A stretch of DNA of 64,000 nucleotides from Reichenbachiella ulvae. GTDB taxonomy: Bacteria > Bacteroidota > Bacteroidia > Cytophagales > Cyclobacteriaceae. Where the stretch lies: the NCBI RefSeq assembly GCF_025833875.1, contig NZ_JAOYOD010000001.1, positions 2,356,001 through 2,420,000 of the forward strand, read 5' to 3'. The notes beneath the pieces are model-generated. The model did not search any database and was not told the origin of the DNA. It worked only from the letters and a program-made list of their open reading frames with translations. Within the stretch, counting starts at the first letter, position 1. Each line of letters starts with the position of its first letter. The position numbers and the translations under genes were made by a program. This document shows, piece after piece, positions 35,576 through 43,999 of the stretch.

Positions 35576-35978
35576 CTTCTACCTCTAATTCCAAAGTATT
35601 TTCCCAGGATTGAAATCTTTCAATGTCTTCCTGTATACTGTTATAAATCCAAAAAATAATCGCCAAATCATCGGTAAAGCCAAGAGCAGGCAGAAAATCA
35701 GGAATCAAATCCAGAGGCGTGACAAAATAAAGCATCCCTCCAGCCACAAGCAATAATGTGCGCCATGGCAACTCCCTATACTGACCGGTGAATTGTGCCT
35801 TGACCATTCTCAAAAACACAGACAACTTATCTACCAGCTCCTTGAGCTTATCATTGTTATTGACAATGCCCTGAAGTTTATTGCTGGTAGTGTCCATTAA
35901 ACGAGAGAATCGTTCATTGTCACTCAAAATATCTTTGGCTTTTTCCTTATACTTTTTGAATACTTTTTCCTTGTTCAT
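35565..35978 (-). CDS. DUF1232 (YkvA-like) membrane protein
   Basis: A 137-residue protein. Residues 1-65 are charged and helical. The DUF1232 core follows: LPWRTLLLVAGGMLYFVTPL and DLIPDFLPALGFTDDLAIIF, which are two membrane-associated helices with the signature PLDLIPDFLP. The C-terminal tail is acidic. The family is widespread and of unknown function. It lies ten bases after the upstream helical gene (35989-36510) and overlaps the small membrane protein downstream, so the three probably form one operon. Confidence 0.9.
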   Translation of the reverse strand: MNKEKVFKKYKEKAKDILSDNERFSRLMDTTSNKLQGIVNNNDKLKELVDKLSVFLRMVKAQFTGQYRELPWRTLLLVAGGMLYFVTPLDLIPDFLPALGFTDDLAIIFWIYNSIQEDIERFQSWENTLELEVEDES

Positions 35979-35988
35979 AAGATTGGGG

Positions 35989-36510
35989 CTAAAAGTTCTG
36001 TTGGATTTCTTCCTTGATATACATCAAGGCATGATCAATTTGCAGGTACTCTCTATCCATCACTCGTTCGAAGATTCTTCTAGCCAGATCAATTCCCTTG
36101 GCCGATTCTTCCAGGCTTCCTGCAGCCTCATTGATTATCATTACGATTTCTTCCATGGCAGAGTTGACTACCTCCCATGCCTGGATACTCATATACACCT
36201 GCTGCGACAAGTTATGATTGAATTCTTCGCGCACCTCATGCAGCAATACTTGATGAAACTCCACTGCAGTCAATTCCCCCTGATTCAATCTGACAACCAG
36301 GTTTTTAGGTGCGATTCGCTCAAGAAACAAACAAATCCTTTCGTAAGCCTGTAGACGAATCGGTAAAACCACATCCGTATTTTTCAGTTTAATATCTATG
36401 AGTCGACTATCATATTCTTTTCGTATGAAAAGTCTAACCATTAAATACATGGCATATAAAACCGCTCCTGCTGGCAGGATAATTTTTCCGAATTCTATCA
36501 GTGCTTCCAA
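35989..36510 (-). CDS. Membrane-anchored helical protein, possibly DUF7935
   Basis: A 173-residue protein with one N-terminal transmembrane helix (IILPAGAVLYAMYLMVRLFI) and a cytoplasmic all-helical part (RLQAYERICLFLERIAPKNL, VREEFNHNLSQQVYMSIQAW). The start is TTG at 36510: an in-frame stop lies 12 bases upstream and the next ATG would cut into the membrane helix. I recall this type as a Bacteroidota-specific family (DUF7935), without a known function. It is first in the operon with DUF1232 and the 59-residue protein, and its promoter box lies back to back with that of the Fe-S gene. Confidence 0.75.
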   Translation of the reverse strand: MEALIEFGKIILPAGAVLYAMYLMVRLFIRKEYDSRLIDIKLKNTDVVLPIRLQAYERICLFLERIAPKNLVVRLNQGELTAVEFHQVLLHEVREEFNHNLSQQVYMSIQAWEVVNSAMEEIVMIINEAAGSLEESAKGIDLARRIFERVMDREYLQIDHALMYIKEEIQQNF

Positions 36511-36535
36511 ATTAAGTTTTCTTTATCGTGTCATT

Positions 36536-36553
36536 CAAAATTAAGTAATTTTG
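36536..36553. promoter_or_regulatory. Back-to-back divergent -7 elements
   Basis: CAAAATTAAGTAATTTTG is a palindrome around AG: its right half TAATTTTG (36546-36553) is a TAnnTTTG box for the plus-strand Fe-S gene, and its left half (36536-36543) is the same box on the minus strand for the gene starting at 36510. Two polymerases could not occupy both at once. Confidence 0.55.
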
Positions 36554-36578
36554 CGCAAGCGATAGCATCATTCGATTT

Positions 36579-36875
36579 ATGGATTTAGAACCAGTCATTA
36601 TCACCACCAAAGCTTTGGCAGAAGTCAAAAACATCATGAACAACAAAGGGATTCCTGAGGACTATTCTCTACGAATAGGTATCAAAGGCGGAGGTTGTGG
36701 CGCCATGGGCTATGTCATCGGTTTTGACAAAAAAAATGATGCCGACATCTCCTATTCTCAAGACAGCGTACCGATTGTCATTGACAAGAAACATGTCATG
36801 TACCTCGTGGGGTTGGAAGTGGATTTTATTGAAGATGCAGAAGCAAGAGGCTTCAGCTTCAACAAATCAGAATAA
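36579..36875 (+). CDS. A-type Fe-S carrier-like protein lacking C-terminal cysteines
   Basis: A 98-residue HesB/IscA-like protein (IITTKALAEVKNIMNNKGIP, LRIGIKGGGCGAMGYVIGF, VMYLVGLEVDFIEDAEARGF). A-type carriers bind Fe-S clusters through three cysteines: one in the GGxCxGxxY loop and two in a C-terminal CGCG motif. Only the first is present here; the protein stops at SFNKSE, before the place where the CGCG would be. No frameshift is evident, because the stop is followed by only three bases before the convergent folB stop. Either this is a variant class with another ligand or it does not bind clusters alone. No other Fe-S assembly genes are nearby. Confidence 0.85.
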   Translation: MDLEPVIITTKALAEVKNIMNNKGIPEDYSLRIGIKGGGCGAMGYVIGFDKKNDADISYSQDSVPIVIDKKHVMYLVGLEVDFIEDAEARGFSFNKSE

Positions 36876-36878
36876 ACT

Positions 36879-37238
36879 TTAGGAACGATTATCCAATTTC
36901 AAAGTCACAGAAGCCTTGTGACAAACTCCTTTGATCGGCGGGTTGTGTTTGCTTACAGTAGTTTTGACAGAATAAATTTTCGGAAATCTAGAAGCAATCT
37001 TTTGATTGATACTCATGGACAAGGTCTCCAATAGCTTGGTAGGCACCTTCATGATGTTTTCCACTAAACTATAAATGATCTCATAGTTAACTGTAGCCGC
37101 TAAATCTCCGTCATCTAACTCCACCGGATCTGCCAGCTCTACCTCTACATCAACAGTGTATTTATTCCCGATTTCTCTCTCCTGCTCATAATAACCATGG
37201 TGAGAAAAGAAATCTAACCCCTCCAGCTTTACTAACAT
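36879..37238 (-). CDS. folB: Dihydroneopterin aldolase
   Basis: A 119-residue enzyme of folate synthesis, converting dihydroneopterin to hydroxymethyl-dihydropterin and glycolaldehyde. The FolB pattern is visible as VKLEGLDFFSHHGYYEQERE (with catalytic-region Glu), the Tyr in NYEIIYSLVENIM, and the Lys in VKTTVSKHNPPIKG. Length is that of the family. It lies six bases downstream of the divIVA-like gene and converges with the A-type carrier gene. Confidence 0.95.
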   Translation of the reverse strand: MLVKLEGLDFFSHHGYYEQEREIGNKYTVDVEVELADPVELDDGDLAATVNYEIIYSLVENIMKVPTKLLETLSMSINQKIASRFPKIYSVKTTVSKHNPPIKGVCHKASVTLKLDNRS

Positions 37239-37244
37239 GTTTGC

Positions 37245-38087
37245 TTAATCCTCTAGTTGATCAAAAAAAGATAGGTCTTTGTTTGTGTTCTTTTTTTCTG
37301 GAGCCTTGGGCTTTGGTTTGGCCAATTCTTCTCTTGTAATAGGGTTCTTTTCAGAAATGTAGTTTTTCTTGACTTGCATCTGATCATCTTCAGAATACTC
37401 GAACCCCTCTCCTCTTTGTGGTGTTTCTAATTTGGCTTTCGGGATTTTAACAGGTTCTGGCTTTTGAAACTCTTCAGCTTCCAAATTGAATTCTTCTGCC
37501 TTACTCTCTACCCTTTCGCTACTTTCGCGCAGCATTTGCTTCACTTTTTTCAGGTGAGTTTCGAGACCAGATTCTTGATACTTGATCTTCTCCACCTTAC
37601 TCATCACATCGCCAGAAAGTATCTTGAGCTGCGAAACCACATTATCTCTTTGATTCTCGATGATGCGATAGTTCTCTTCTAGTTCTTTGACCTCACCAGC
37701 CATACCTTCGATGATCTCTTTGGCTTGATCCTCTGCACGATCAATAATGGCACGAGCTCTGTTCTTCGCTTCGTTGATCAAAGCATCCGCGTTGATTTGT
37801 GTTTCTTTGAGGTGCAGCTCAGCAGTACGATTAGCCTGATCTATCACATTAGCTCCCGTATCTTCAGCCGTTTTCAAAGTTTTGAAGAGCGTAGTTTCCA
37901 CCTCACGAAGTTTTTGAACTTCCTGCTCCAACTTACTAACATCCGACTTTAAGTCTTTGTTTTCGTCGAGCATTCGCTCCCATTCATGCGATAAGGATAT
38001 CAAAAAAGCATTGACTTCTTCTTTGTTGATGCCGCGAAAAGCTTTTTCGAAAGTCTTTTGCCTAATTTCTAGAGGAGTAATTTTCAT
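37245..38087 (-). CDS. DivIVA-domain protein
   Basis: A 280-residue cytoplasmic protein. The N-terminal DivIVA lipid-binding motif is present (KITPLEIRQKTFEKAFRGIN, then KEEVNAFLISLSHEWERML). A long coiled coil follows to about residue 195 (LREVETTLFKTLKTAEDTGA, ALINEAKNRARAIIDRAEDQ), then a charged, Pro-rich disordered tail. DivIVA proteins mark curved membrane at poles and septa and recruit partners; what this one organises is unknown. It is followed by folB at six bases, possibly only by transcript sharing. Confidence 0.92.
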   Translation of the reverse strand: MKITPLEIRQKTFEKAFRGINKEEVNAFLISLSHEWERMLDENKDLKSDVSKLEQEVQKLREVETTLFKTLKTAEDTGANVIDQANRTAELHLKETQINADALINEAKNRARAIIDRAEDQAKEIIEGMAGEVKELEENYRIIENQRDNVVSQLKILSGDVMSKVEKIKYQESGLETHLKKVKQMLRESSERVESKAEEFNLEAEEFQKPEPVKIPKAKLETPQRGEGFEYSEDDQMQVKKNYISEKNPITREELAKPKPKAPEKKNTNKDLSFFDQLED

Positions 38088-38246
38088 ATTTTAAACTTTT
38101 AACCATCCCCCAAACCTGCTACAAGGGGGCATAATTAACGAAAACCATCATTTTACTGATCTCCAATTAATTAAAATTACATATTAAGTACGTAAAAACT
38201 GGTAGTTTATATATCTAAGGGCGGCTTAATAATGCAATAATACGCA

Positions 38247-39170
38247 TTATTTTACAATATCTATGTCCCAGACCGATATAGACCGATCATCACTGCAAGA
38301 TATGAGATAATCATGGTGTTCTGTCCATATCAGACGATTAACAGACGTTAAATGCCCCTGATGTCGGGCTTTGTCTATTACCTTGATCAATCGTCGCTCT
38401 TCGTACTCCCATACTTTGACTGTTTTATCCATGCTAGCAGTCGCAAAGTACTTCTCACTCGGGTGAAAATCGATATCATTGATGGCATACATATGAGCAT
38501 TGATGCTTTCGATCAGTTCTTCCCCATCCTTGACATCCCAGTATTTGAGTCTTGCATCACGGCTACCCGTTAGCAGGACCTCCTGATCAGAATGGTAAGC
38601 CAAACCAAACACCGAATTGTCATGTGCCATGGTCTGATCTACTATGTTGAAGCTCTTAAGATCCACACGAATCAACTGACCATCACTGGCAGCTATCACA
38701 CAGGTATTATCTCTTAATATTTCGATTCTCCTCAAGTTCTGGTCAGAAATCACAGATCGCTTCAGGATATTAAGCGTTTTTAAGTCAATAATAAAGAACT
38801 CTCCACTGGCACATGCCACGAGAACGAGCCCTTGATGTACTTTGATGTCAAATATAGCCAACTTCCCGAGCTGCAGCGATCCTGCTGCACTCTTCTCCTC
38901 TATCTTGATCAGATGCAGCCCCTCATAATTCTGTCCCACGATCAAAACGTCTATCTCAGGGATATAGCAAAGGGAGTAAATAGAAGAGGAGACCTTTGCA
39001 ATCAGTCTCCCATTTTCAAAATTTTCCAGATCCCACAGGATGACTTGCCCATCTCCTCCGGCTGAAAAGAAATACTGCGGACTCGAACCAGATTCAAGCG
39101 TGTATACAGCGTCTTGATGACCCGTGTAGCTATGAACTTTCTTGATGTTGACTTTAGGGAGTGCGCACAT
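38247..39170 (-). CDS. WD40-repeat protein
   Basis: A 307-residue protein made of seven WD40-type blades. Clear repeats end in GGDGQVILWDL, GSRDARLKYWDV, ASMDKTVKVWEY and CSDDRSISVWDI; GH dipeptides precede several of them (YTGHQDAVYTLE). It has no signal peptide, so it is a cytoplasmic scaffold; partners unknown. It starts one base after the HIT gene stop, in the run greA-HIT-WD40. An eight-base dyad (AATAATGC/GCATTATT, 38228-38251) covers its stop codon but lacks a T-run. Confidence 0.92.
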   Translation of the reverse strand: MCALPKVNIKKVHSYTGHQDAVYTLESGSSPQYFFSAGGDGQVILWDLENFENGRLIAKVSSSIYSLCYIPEIDVLIVGQNYEGLHLIKIEEKSAAGSLQLGKLAIFDIKVHQGLVLVACASGEFFIIDLKTLNILKRSVISDQNLRRIEILRDNTCVIAASDGQLIRVDLKSFNIVDQTMAHDNSVFGLAYHSDQEVLLTGSRDARLKYWDVKDGEELIESINAHMYAINDIDFHPSEKYFATASMDKTVKVWEYEERRLIKVIDKARHQGHLTSVNRLIWTEHHDYLISCSDDRSISVWDIDIVK

Positions 39171-39171
39171 A

Positions 39172-39570
39172 TTATAGCTCGACTTCCTGCTTAATCTTAG
39201 AAGCTAAAGTGGACAATTCTTCCTGACTCAAACACAATTTTGGACGTGCAAAATTCATATCATCCATCACTTTGATAGGGATCAAGTGAACATGTGCATG
39301 TGGCACTTCTAACCCGATTACCGTAACACCAATGCGCTCACATGGCACAGCTTTTTTTAAACCCAAAGCCACTTTCTTAGCAAATAGGTGAAGACCTATC
39401 AAAGTCTCATCATCCAAATCGTATATATAATCCACCTCTTGCTTAGGCACAGCCAAACAATGTCCTTCAGACAATGGGTTGATATCCAAAAAAGCGATGA
39501 ATTCGTCCGTCTCTGCTACAATATGTGCAGGGATTTCTCTATTGATAATCTTAGTGAAGATACTAGCCAT
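39172..39570 (-). CDS. HIT-family nucleotide hydrolase
   Basis: A 132-residue histidine-triad protein; the ATG at 39570 gives the standard N-terminus (MASIFTKIINREIPAHIVAE), while a longer frame runs back into greA. The triad is HAHVHLIPI near residue 90, with the family's FLDINPLSEGHCLAVPK segment before it. HIT proteins of this Hint-like branch hydrolyse nucleoside phosphoramidates or dinucleotides. It is one base from greA and one base from the WD40 gene, a tight operon. Confidence 0.95.
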   Translation of the reverse strand: MASIFTKIINREIPAHIVAETDEFIAFLDINPLSEGHCLAVPKQEVDYIYDLDDETLIGLHLFAKKVALGLKKAVPCERIGVTVIGLEVPHAHVHLIPIKVMDDMNFARPKLCLSQEELSTLASKIKQEVEL

Positions 39571-39571
39571 C

Positions 39572-40042
39572 TTACATCGAGATATCCATGATCTCAAAGT
39601 CAATTTTGCCTGCAGGTGCTTCTACAGTAGCAATTTCACCTATCTTGTGACCCAAAAGCCCTTTTCCAATTGGTGATTCTACAGAAACTTTACCCGCTTT
39701 CAAATCTGCCTCAGATTCAGCTACTAAAGTGTACTTCATTTCCATGCCATTTTTGACATTTTTGATCTTAACTGTAGATAGTACGGACACCTTAGACAAG
39801 TCAATCTGTGAAGCATCCATCACTCGAGCATCACCAACTACCTTCTCTAGTTTAGCAATTTTCAATTCTAAAAGACCTTGAGCATCCTTTGCTGCATCAT
39901 ATTCAGCATTCTCACTCAAATCACCTTTATCTCTGGCTTCTGCTATTTGCTTTGCGATATCTGCTCTACCCTTAGTTTGCAACTCTCGCAACTCATCTTT
40001 TAGCTTCTGTAGCCCTTCTTCTGTATAATATGATACTGCCAT
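39572..40042 (-). CDS. greA: Transcription elongation factor GreA
   Basis: A 156-residue factor that rescues stalled RNA polymerase by stimulating transcript cleavage. The start is ATG 40042 (MAVSYYTEEGLQKLKDELRE). The coiled-coil tip carries the acidic loop in ARDKGDLSENAEYDAAKDAQ, which supplies the two catalytic-site acidic residues, and the C-terminal FKBP-like domain contains VESPIGKGLLGHKIGE. It leads the greA-HIT-WD40 run. Confidence 0.97.
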   Translation of the reverse strand: MAVSYYTEEGLQKLKDELRELQTKGRADIAKQIAEARDKGDLSENAEYDAAKDAQGLLELKIAKLEKVVGDARVMDASQIDLSKVSVLSTVKIKNVKNGMEMKYTLVAESEADLKAGKVSVESPIGKGLLGHKIGEIATVEAPAGKIDFEIMDISM

Positions 40043-40061
40043 TATATTGTCGTTTATAAAC

Positions 40062-40094
40062 AAAAAAGAACGGTCTCATTGCTGAAACCGTTTC
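40062..40094 (-). terminator. Terminator of acnA
   Basis: GAACGGTCTCA pairs with TGAAACCGTTTC-type sequence over TTGC, one mismatch in the stem. On the minus strand it is followed by a six-T run. It lies about 90 bases past the acnA stop and just upstream of the greA start. Confidence 0.85.
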
Positions 40095-40182
40095 TTGCTT
40101 TTTCTTCTTATATGATTTACAATGATAGGAAAAATTCAGCCACCAATCAAATCTATCCATCAATTGGTCGGCAGAGATTCCC

Positions 40183-42450
40183 TTACGCTTTGTTTTGTTC
40201 TTTGATCAAATTAAGAGCTGAACCTGCTTTGAACCAATTCACTTGCCCAGCATTGTAAGTATGGTTCGTCACGATGGTATCTTCACTACCGTCCGCATGC
40301 TTAGCCACGATAGTCAAAGGCTTACCAGGTGCAAAATCTGTCAAATCCAGAAAGTCAAAAGTATCATCCTCTTGAATTTTGTCATAATCAGATTCATCTG
40401 CAAAAGTTAAAGCCAACATACCTTGCTTCTTCAGGTTGGTCTCATGGATACGAGCAAAGGACTTAACCAATACTGCCTTCACTCCCAAATGCCTTGGCTG
40501 CATCGCTGCATGCTCTCTAGACGACCCTTCACCATAGTTGTGATCACCGACTACCAAAGTAGGTATACCGGCTGCCTTGTACGCTCTCTGTACATCAGGA
40601 ACCGCACCAAATGAACCATCCAATTGATTTTTAACCTTGTCAGTCTCCCCATTAAAGGCATTGACTGCTCCTGTCAAAGTATTGTTAGAAATATTGTCCA
40701 AATGACCTCTAAATCTCAACCATGGCCCTGCCATAGAGATATGGTCTGTGGTACACTTTCCAAGAGCTTTAATCAGCAATTTGGCTCCTGTGATATTTTT
40801 CCCATCCCACGGATCAAAAGGTTCTAACAATTGAAGTCTTTTAGATTCTGGATCTACTACTACATCTACACTCGAACCATCTGCAGCGGGCGCTTTATAG
40901 CCTGGATCTTCCACATCAAATCCCTTGCTTGGAAGTTCCTGTCCTTTCGGAGGATCCAGTTTCACCTGCTCACCTGACTCACTTGTCAGTGTATCAGTGA
41001 TCGGATTGAAACTCAAATCTCCAGCAATCGCCAAGGCAGCCACCATTTCCGGTGAAGTCACAAAAGCATGAGTATTTGGATTACCGTCCGCTCTTTTGGC
41101 AAAATTTCTATTGAAAGAGTGAACAATGGTATTTTTCTCTTTTTTCTCTGCACCTGCTCTGTCCCACTGACCAATACAAGGCCCACAAGCATTGGTAAAC
41201 ACTCGGGTTCCCAACTTTTCAAAAGTATCGATGATTCCATCTCTCTCAATGGTATATCTCACTTGCTCAGAACCTGGATTGATACCAAATTCTGCTTTCG
41301 GTTTAATTCCTTTTTCGACCGCCTGCTCTACAATAGACACCGCTCTGGACATATCCTCATACGAAGAGTTGGTACACGAACCGATCAGTCCCCATTCAAT
41401 TTTAGTTGGCCAATCATTGGCTTTGGCTTTCTCACCCATTTCGGCAATTGGAGTAGCCAAATCTGGCGTAAACGGTCCATTGACATGCGGAGACAAAGTG
41501 GACAAATCAATCTCTATTACTTGATCAAAGTATTGCTCTGGATTGGCATATACTTCATCATCTCCAGTCAAATGTTCTTTGATTCCGTTGGCCATGTCAG
41601 CAACTTCTGCTCTGCCCGTGGCTCTCAGATATCTTTCCATAGACTCGTCATATCCAAAGGTCGAAGTAGTAGCACCGATCTCAGCACCCATATTACAGAT
41701 TGTGCCTTTACCAGTACAAGACAGACTCTTAGCTCCTTCGCCAAAATACTCTACAATGGCACCAGTACCACCTTTTACAGTCAGGATACCTGCTACTTTC
41801 AAAATCACATCTTTGGCTGAAGTCCAACCATTCATTTCGCCAGTCAATTTAACACCGATGAGCTTCGGGAATTTCAATTCCCAGGCCATACCTGCCATCA
41901 CATCTACGGCATCTGCACCTCCTACACCTACGGCGACCATTCCTAGTCCACCTGCATTTACAGTGTGTGAATCAGTACCAATCATCAAACCGCCAGGGAA
42001 CGCATAGTTTTCCAATACCACCTGGTGAATGATACCTGCACCCGGTTTCCAGAAGCCAATACCGTATTTGTTTGAAACTGAATCCAGAAAGTTAAATACT
42101 TCATTAGAGGTGTTCAATGCACTTTGTAAATCTGCCGCAGCACCTATCTTAGCCTGAATCAAGTGATCACAATGCACAGTAGTCGGAACGGCCACTTGAG
42201 GCTTTCCTGCTTGCATAAACTGCAGCAAGGCCATCTGTGCGGTAGCGTCCTGACAAGCAATTCTATCCGGCGCAAAATCAACATACGACTCCCCCCTCTT
42301 GTAGACCTCCTTCGGATCCCCATCATATAGGTGAGAGTAAAGTATTTTTTCAGACAGCGTCAATGGTTTCCCTGTCAGTTCTTTCGCTTTGTTGATTCTA
42401 TCCCCCATTTGAGAATAGACCTTTTTTATCATATCGATATCAAATGCCAT
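40183..42450 (-). CDS. acnA: Aconitate hydratase, mitochondrial type
   Basis: A 755-residue [4Fe-4S] aconitase of the TCA cycle (citrate to isocitrate). The cluster ligands are the Cys in [13 protein letters not shown] and the pair in [10 protein letters not shown]. Substrate-binding stretches are [27 protein letters not shown], and the C-terminal swivel-domain sequence [16 protein letters not shown]. The length is that of the mitochondrial-type AcnA, shorter than the roughly 890-residue IRP-like form. It lies close to acnB, so the genome has both classes. No IRE-like element can be assigned. Confidence 0.96.
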   Translation of the reverse strand: MAFDIDMIKKVYSQMGDRINKAKELTGKPLTLSEKILYSHLYDGDPKEVYKRGESYVDFAPDRIACQDATAQMALLQFMQAGKPQVAVPTTVHCDHLIQAKIGAAADLQSALNTSNEVFNFLDSVSNKYGIGFWKPGAGIIHQVVLENYAFPGGLMIGTDSHTVNAGGLGMVAVGVGGADAVDVMAGMAWELKFPKLIGVKLTGEMNGWTSAKDVILKVAGILTVKGGTGAIVEYFGEGAKSLSCTGKGTICNMGAEIGATTSTFGYDESMERYLRATGRAEVADMANGIKEHLTGDDEVYANPEQYFDQVIEIDLSTLSPHVNGPFTPDLATPIAEMGEKAKANDWPTKIEWGLIGSCTNSSYEDMSRAVSIVEQAVEKGIKPKAEFGINPGSEQVRYTIERDGIIDTFEKLGTRVFTNACGPCIGQWDRAGAEKKEKNTIVHSFNRNFAKRADGNPNTHAFVTSPEMVAALAIAGDLSFNPITDTLTSESGEQVKLDPPKGQELPSKGFDVEDPGYKAPAADGSSVDVVVDPESKRLQLLEPFDPWDGKNITGAKLLIKALGKCTTDHISMAGPWLRFRGHLDNISNNTLTGAVNAFNGETDKVKNQLDGSFGAVPDVQRAYKAAGIPTLVVGDHNYGEGSSREHAAMQPRHLGVKAVLVKSFARIHETNLKKQGMLALTFADESDYDKIQEDDTFDFLDLTDFAPGKPLTIVAKHADGSEDTIVTNHTYNAGQVNWFKAGSALNLIKEQNKA

Positions 42451-42623
42451 AGAATGTTTTTTTATTGCTTTATGAATTGTATTCCAATTTAAGTAATTAA
42501 CGAGATTTTATGAATGCTGTTCGGTAATTAGTATTGAAAGATACTATAAGCTGTTAGCCATAATCTATTTAATGCACGAAAACATCAGGTCCCTTAGGTC
42601 CTTAACCATGTTTAAAAGATTCT

Positions 42624-43322
42624 CTAATCTTTCTTTTTTATACTTGAAAGAGATGAAGAAACAATCCCTGTCGGCACAGCAACTATACCAAGGCCTAACA
42701 TTAAGATTATAAAAGTAAAAAACTTCCCCCCAGCAGTCACTGGGTATGCATCTCCATACCCAACGGTAGTAAGGGTTGCCACTGCCCACCATAGCCCATC
42801 AAATACTGACGAAAAAATTTCAGGCTGAACTGGATTTTCAAAATAATAGATCCCTACACCAGCCAGATACAACAACACTAAGGTGGAAATTGAAAATATT
42901 ATTAGTTCTTCCTTGGATGAATCAAAAGCCATAGCCAACCTTTTCAGTGCTTTGGTATATTTGGTTAGCTTCAAAAGTCTAAAAACCCGAAAAAAACGAA
43001 GTAGCCTAATGGATCTCAGATCTAATCCTAGAGCTAGATAATATGGCAAAATGGCCAACAAGTCAATTACCCCATAAAAAGAAAAGGCATACTTAATCCG
43101 TCCTCTATACATTAGATTGAAAATGTATTCTATCGAAAATACAATAACGATAAATTGTTCGATGAGATTGATTGAGTTTCTTATATCCTCATTCAAATCC
43201 GGCAATGTACTCAGCGAAAAGTCGATGATTGAAACAACTATCAGTATTGGCACTATTTTGTCTAATGCACTTTTAATTCTTTCAATCATAAGGGCGCTTT
43301 TTTCACGAGTATTAGGAGACAT
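42624..43322 (-). CDS. Voltage-gated potassium channel
   Basis: A 232-residue six-helix channel. The ATG at 43322 is chosen because it follows the hicB reading end in an 11-base overlap; MIER 33 bases further in is the alternative. S1-S3 are hydrophobic helices (KIVPILIVVSIIDFSL, FIVIVFSIEYIFNLM, VIDLLAILPYYLAL). S4 has regularly spaced arginines (RSIRLLRFFRVFRLLKLTKY). The pore carries the selectivity filter TVGYGD, followed by the S6 helix. It ends shortly after S6 without a regulatory domain. The overlap with hicB suggests co-transcription with the toxin-antitoxin pair. Confidence 0.93.
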   Translation of the reverse strand: MSPNTREKSALMIERIKSALDKIVPILIVVSIIDFSLSTLPDLNEDIRNSINLIEQFIVIVFSIEYIFNLMYRGRIKYAFSFYGVIDLLAILPYYLALGLDLRSIRLLRFFRVFRLLKLTKYTKALKRLAMAFDSSKEELIIFSISTLVLLYLAGVGIYYFENPVQPEIFSSVFDGLWWAVATLTTVGYGDAYPVTAGGKFFTFIILMLGLGIVAVPTGIVSSSLSSIKKKD

Positions 43323-43647
43323 TAAACTTCTCCTCCAAACTATCCGCAATCAAAGAATTAATACTAACACCTTTATTGGCCGCCTTTAGTGCTAAATTTC
43401 GGTGAACCTGAGGTTTTATCCTCACATTCAAAGAACCAGTAAATCTTTTGTCCGGTTCTTTGCCAATCAATTTACAAGTTTCTAAATAATCTTCAACTGA
43501 ATCCTCAAATGCCTGAACCAACTCGGCATAGCTCGCTCCCTCAAAAGTAACTGTATCATTGATAAACAATACTTTACCAAAAAAAACGCCACTCTCTTGA
43601 TCAACATCTATGGACCCCAAGTAATCTCTATACTGCAATGGTTTCAT
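43312..43647 (-). CDS. hicB: HicB-family antitoxin
   Basis: A 111-residue antitoxin. The N-terminal partial RNase H-like HicB fold is seen as YRDYLGSIDVDQESGVFFGK and FEGASYAELVQAFEDSVEDY. The C-terminus is a ribbon-helix-helix DNA-binding segment (FTGSLNVRIKPQVHRNLALK, then GVSINSLIADSLEEKF), so it should neutralise HicA and repress the operon. It shares ATGA with hicA upstream and overlaps the potassium channel gene downstream by 11 bases. Confidence 0.93.
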   Translation of the reverse strand: MKPLQYRDYLGSIDVDQESGVFFGKVLFINDTVTFEGASYAELVQAFEDSVEDYLETCKLIGKEPDKRFTGSLNVRIKPQVHRNLALKAANKGVSINSLIADSLEEKFNVS

Positions 43648-43892
43648 ATCAACTTATTTTCTCTCAAATGCTCTAAAACTATTTTCATCATATATGGTTT
43701 CAAGGTTTTCTGAGGATGCGGTTCATGCAAGCTTATTATACTTTTGGAAGTTGGATTTACAAACTTTCTCCGCGAGCCACTTCCCCTAAAAACTTCATAA
43801 CCAAATCCGCTCAAAAGCGTGACCAAATCTGACCAGGAAAAAGACTTATCTTTTCTCTTTAGACGATCTAATAATTTATCTTTCCTGCTCAT
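43644..43892 (-). CDS. hicA: HicA-family mRNA interferase toxin
   Basis: An 82-residue double-stranded-RNA-binding-domain-like toxin from ATG 43892. The usual HicA core has a catalytic His in a GSH motif; here the place reads VFRGSGSRRKFVNP, with His instead in SLHEPHPQKTLKPYM. I recall a HicA subgroup with exactly this GSGSR...HxPHP pattern, so it is a variant rather than a broken gene. It precedes hicB with a four-base overlap, toxin first, as is normal for hicAB. The longer frame to 43943 adds a leader that is probably not translated. Confidence 0.88.
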   Translation of the reverse strand: MSRKDKLLDRLKRKDKSFSWSDLVTLLSGFGYEVFRGSGSRRKFVNPTSKSIISLHEPHPQKTLKPYMMKIVLEHLRENKLI

Positions 43893-43941
43893 CAATACAC
43901 TAATATACAATGCAACTAACAAATAGTTGCAATACAACATC

Positions 43942-43978
43942 AAAAAAAAGAGACTGCCCCATCGAGCAGTCTCTTTCT
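43942..43978 (-). terminator. Terminator of acnB
   Basis: AAAGAGACTGC pairs perfectly with GCAGTCTCTTT over an eight-base loop. On the minus strand a T-run follows directly. It lies 22 bases past the acnB stop and upstream of hicA. Confidence 0.9.
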
Positions 43979-43999
43979 ATATTAAAAGTATTTTATGGC

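Noticed and set aside
38228..38251. Dyad over the WD40 stop codon as a terminator
   Set aside because: AT-rich stem without a following T-run on the minus strand.
41068..41820. 250-codon frame opposite acnA
   Set aside because: Antisense shadow of a conserved coding region; composition follows the opposite strand's codon pattern.
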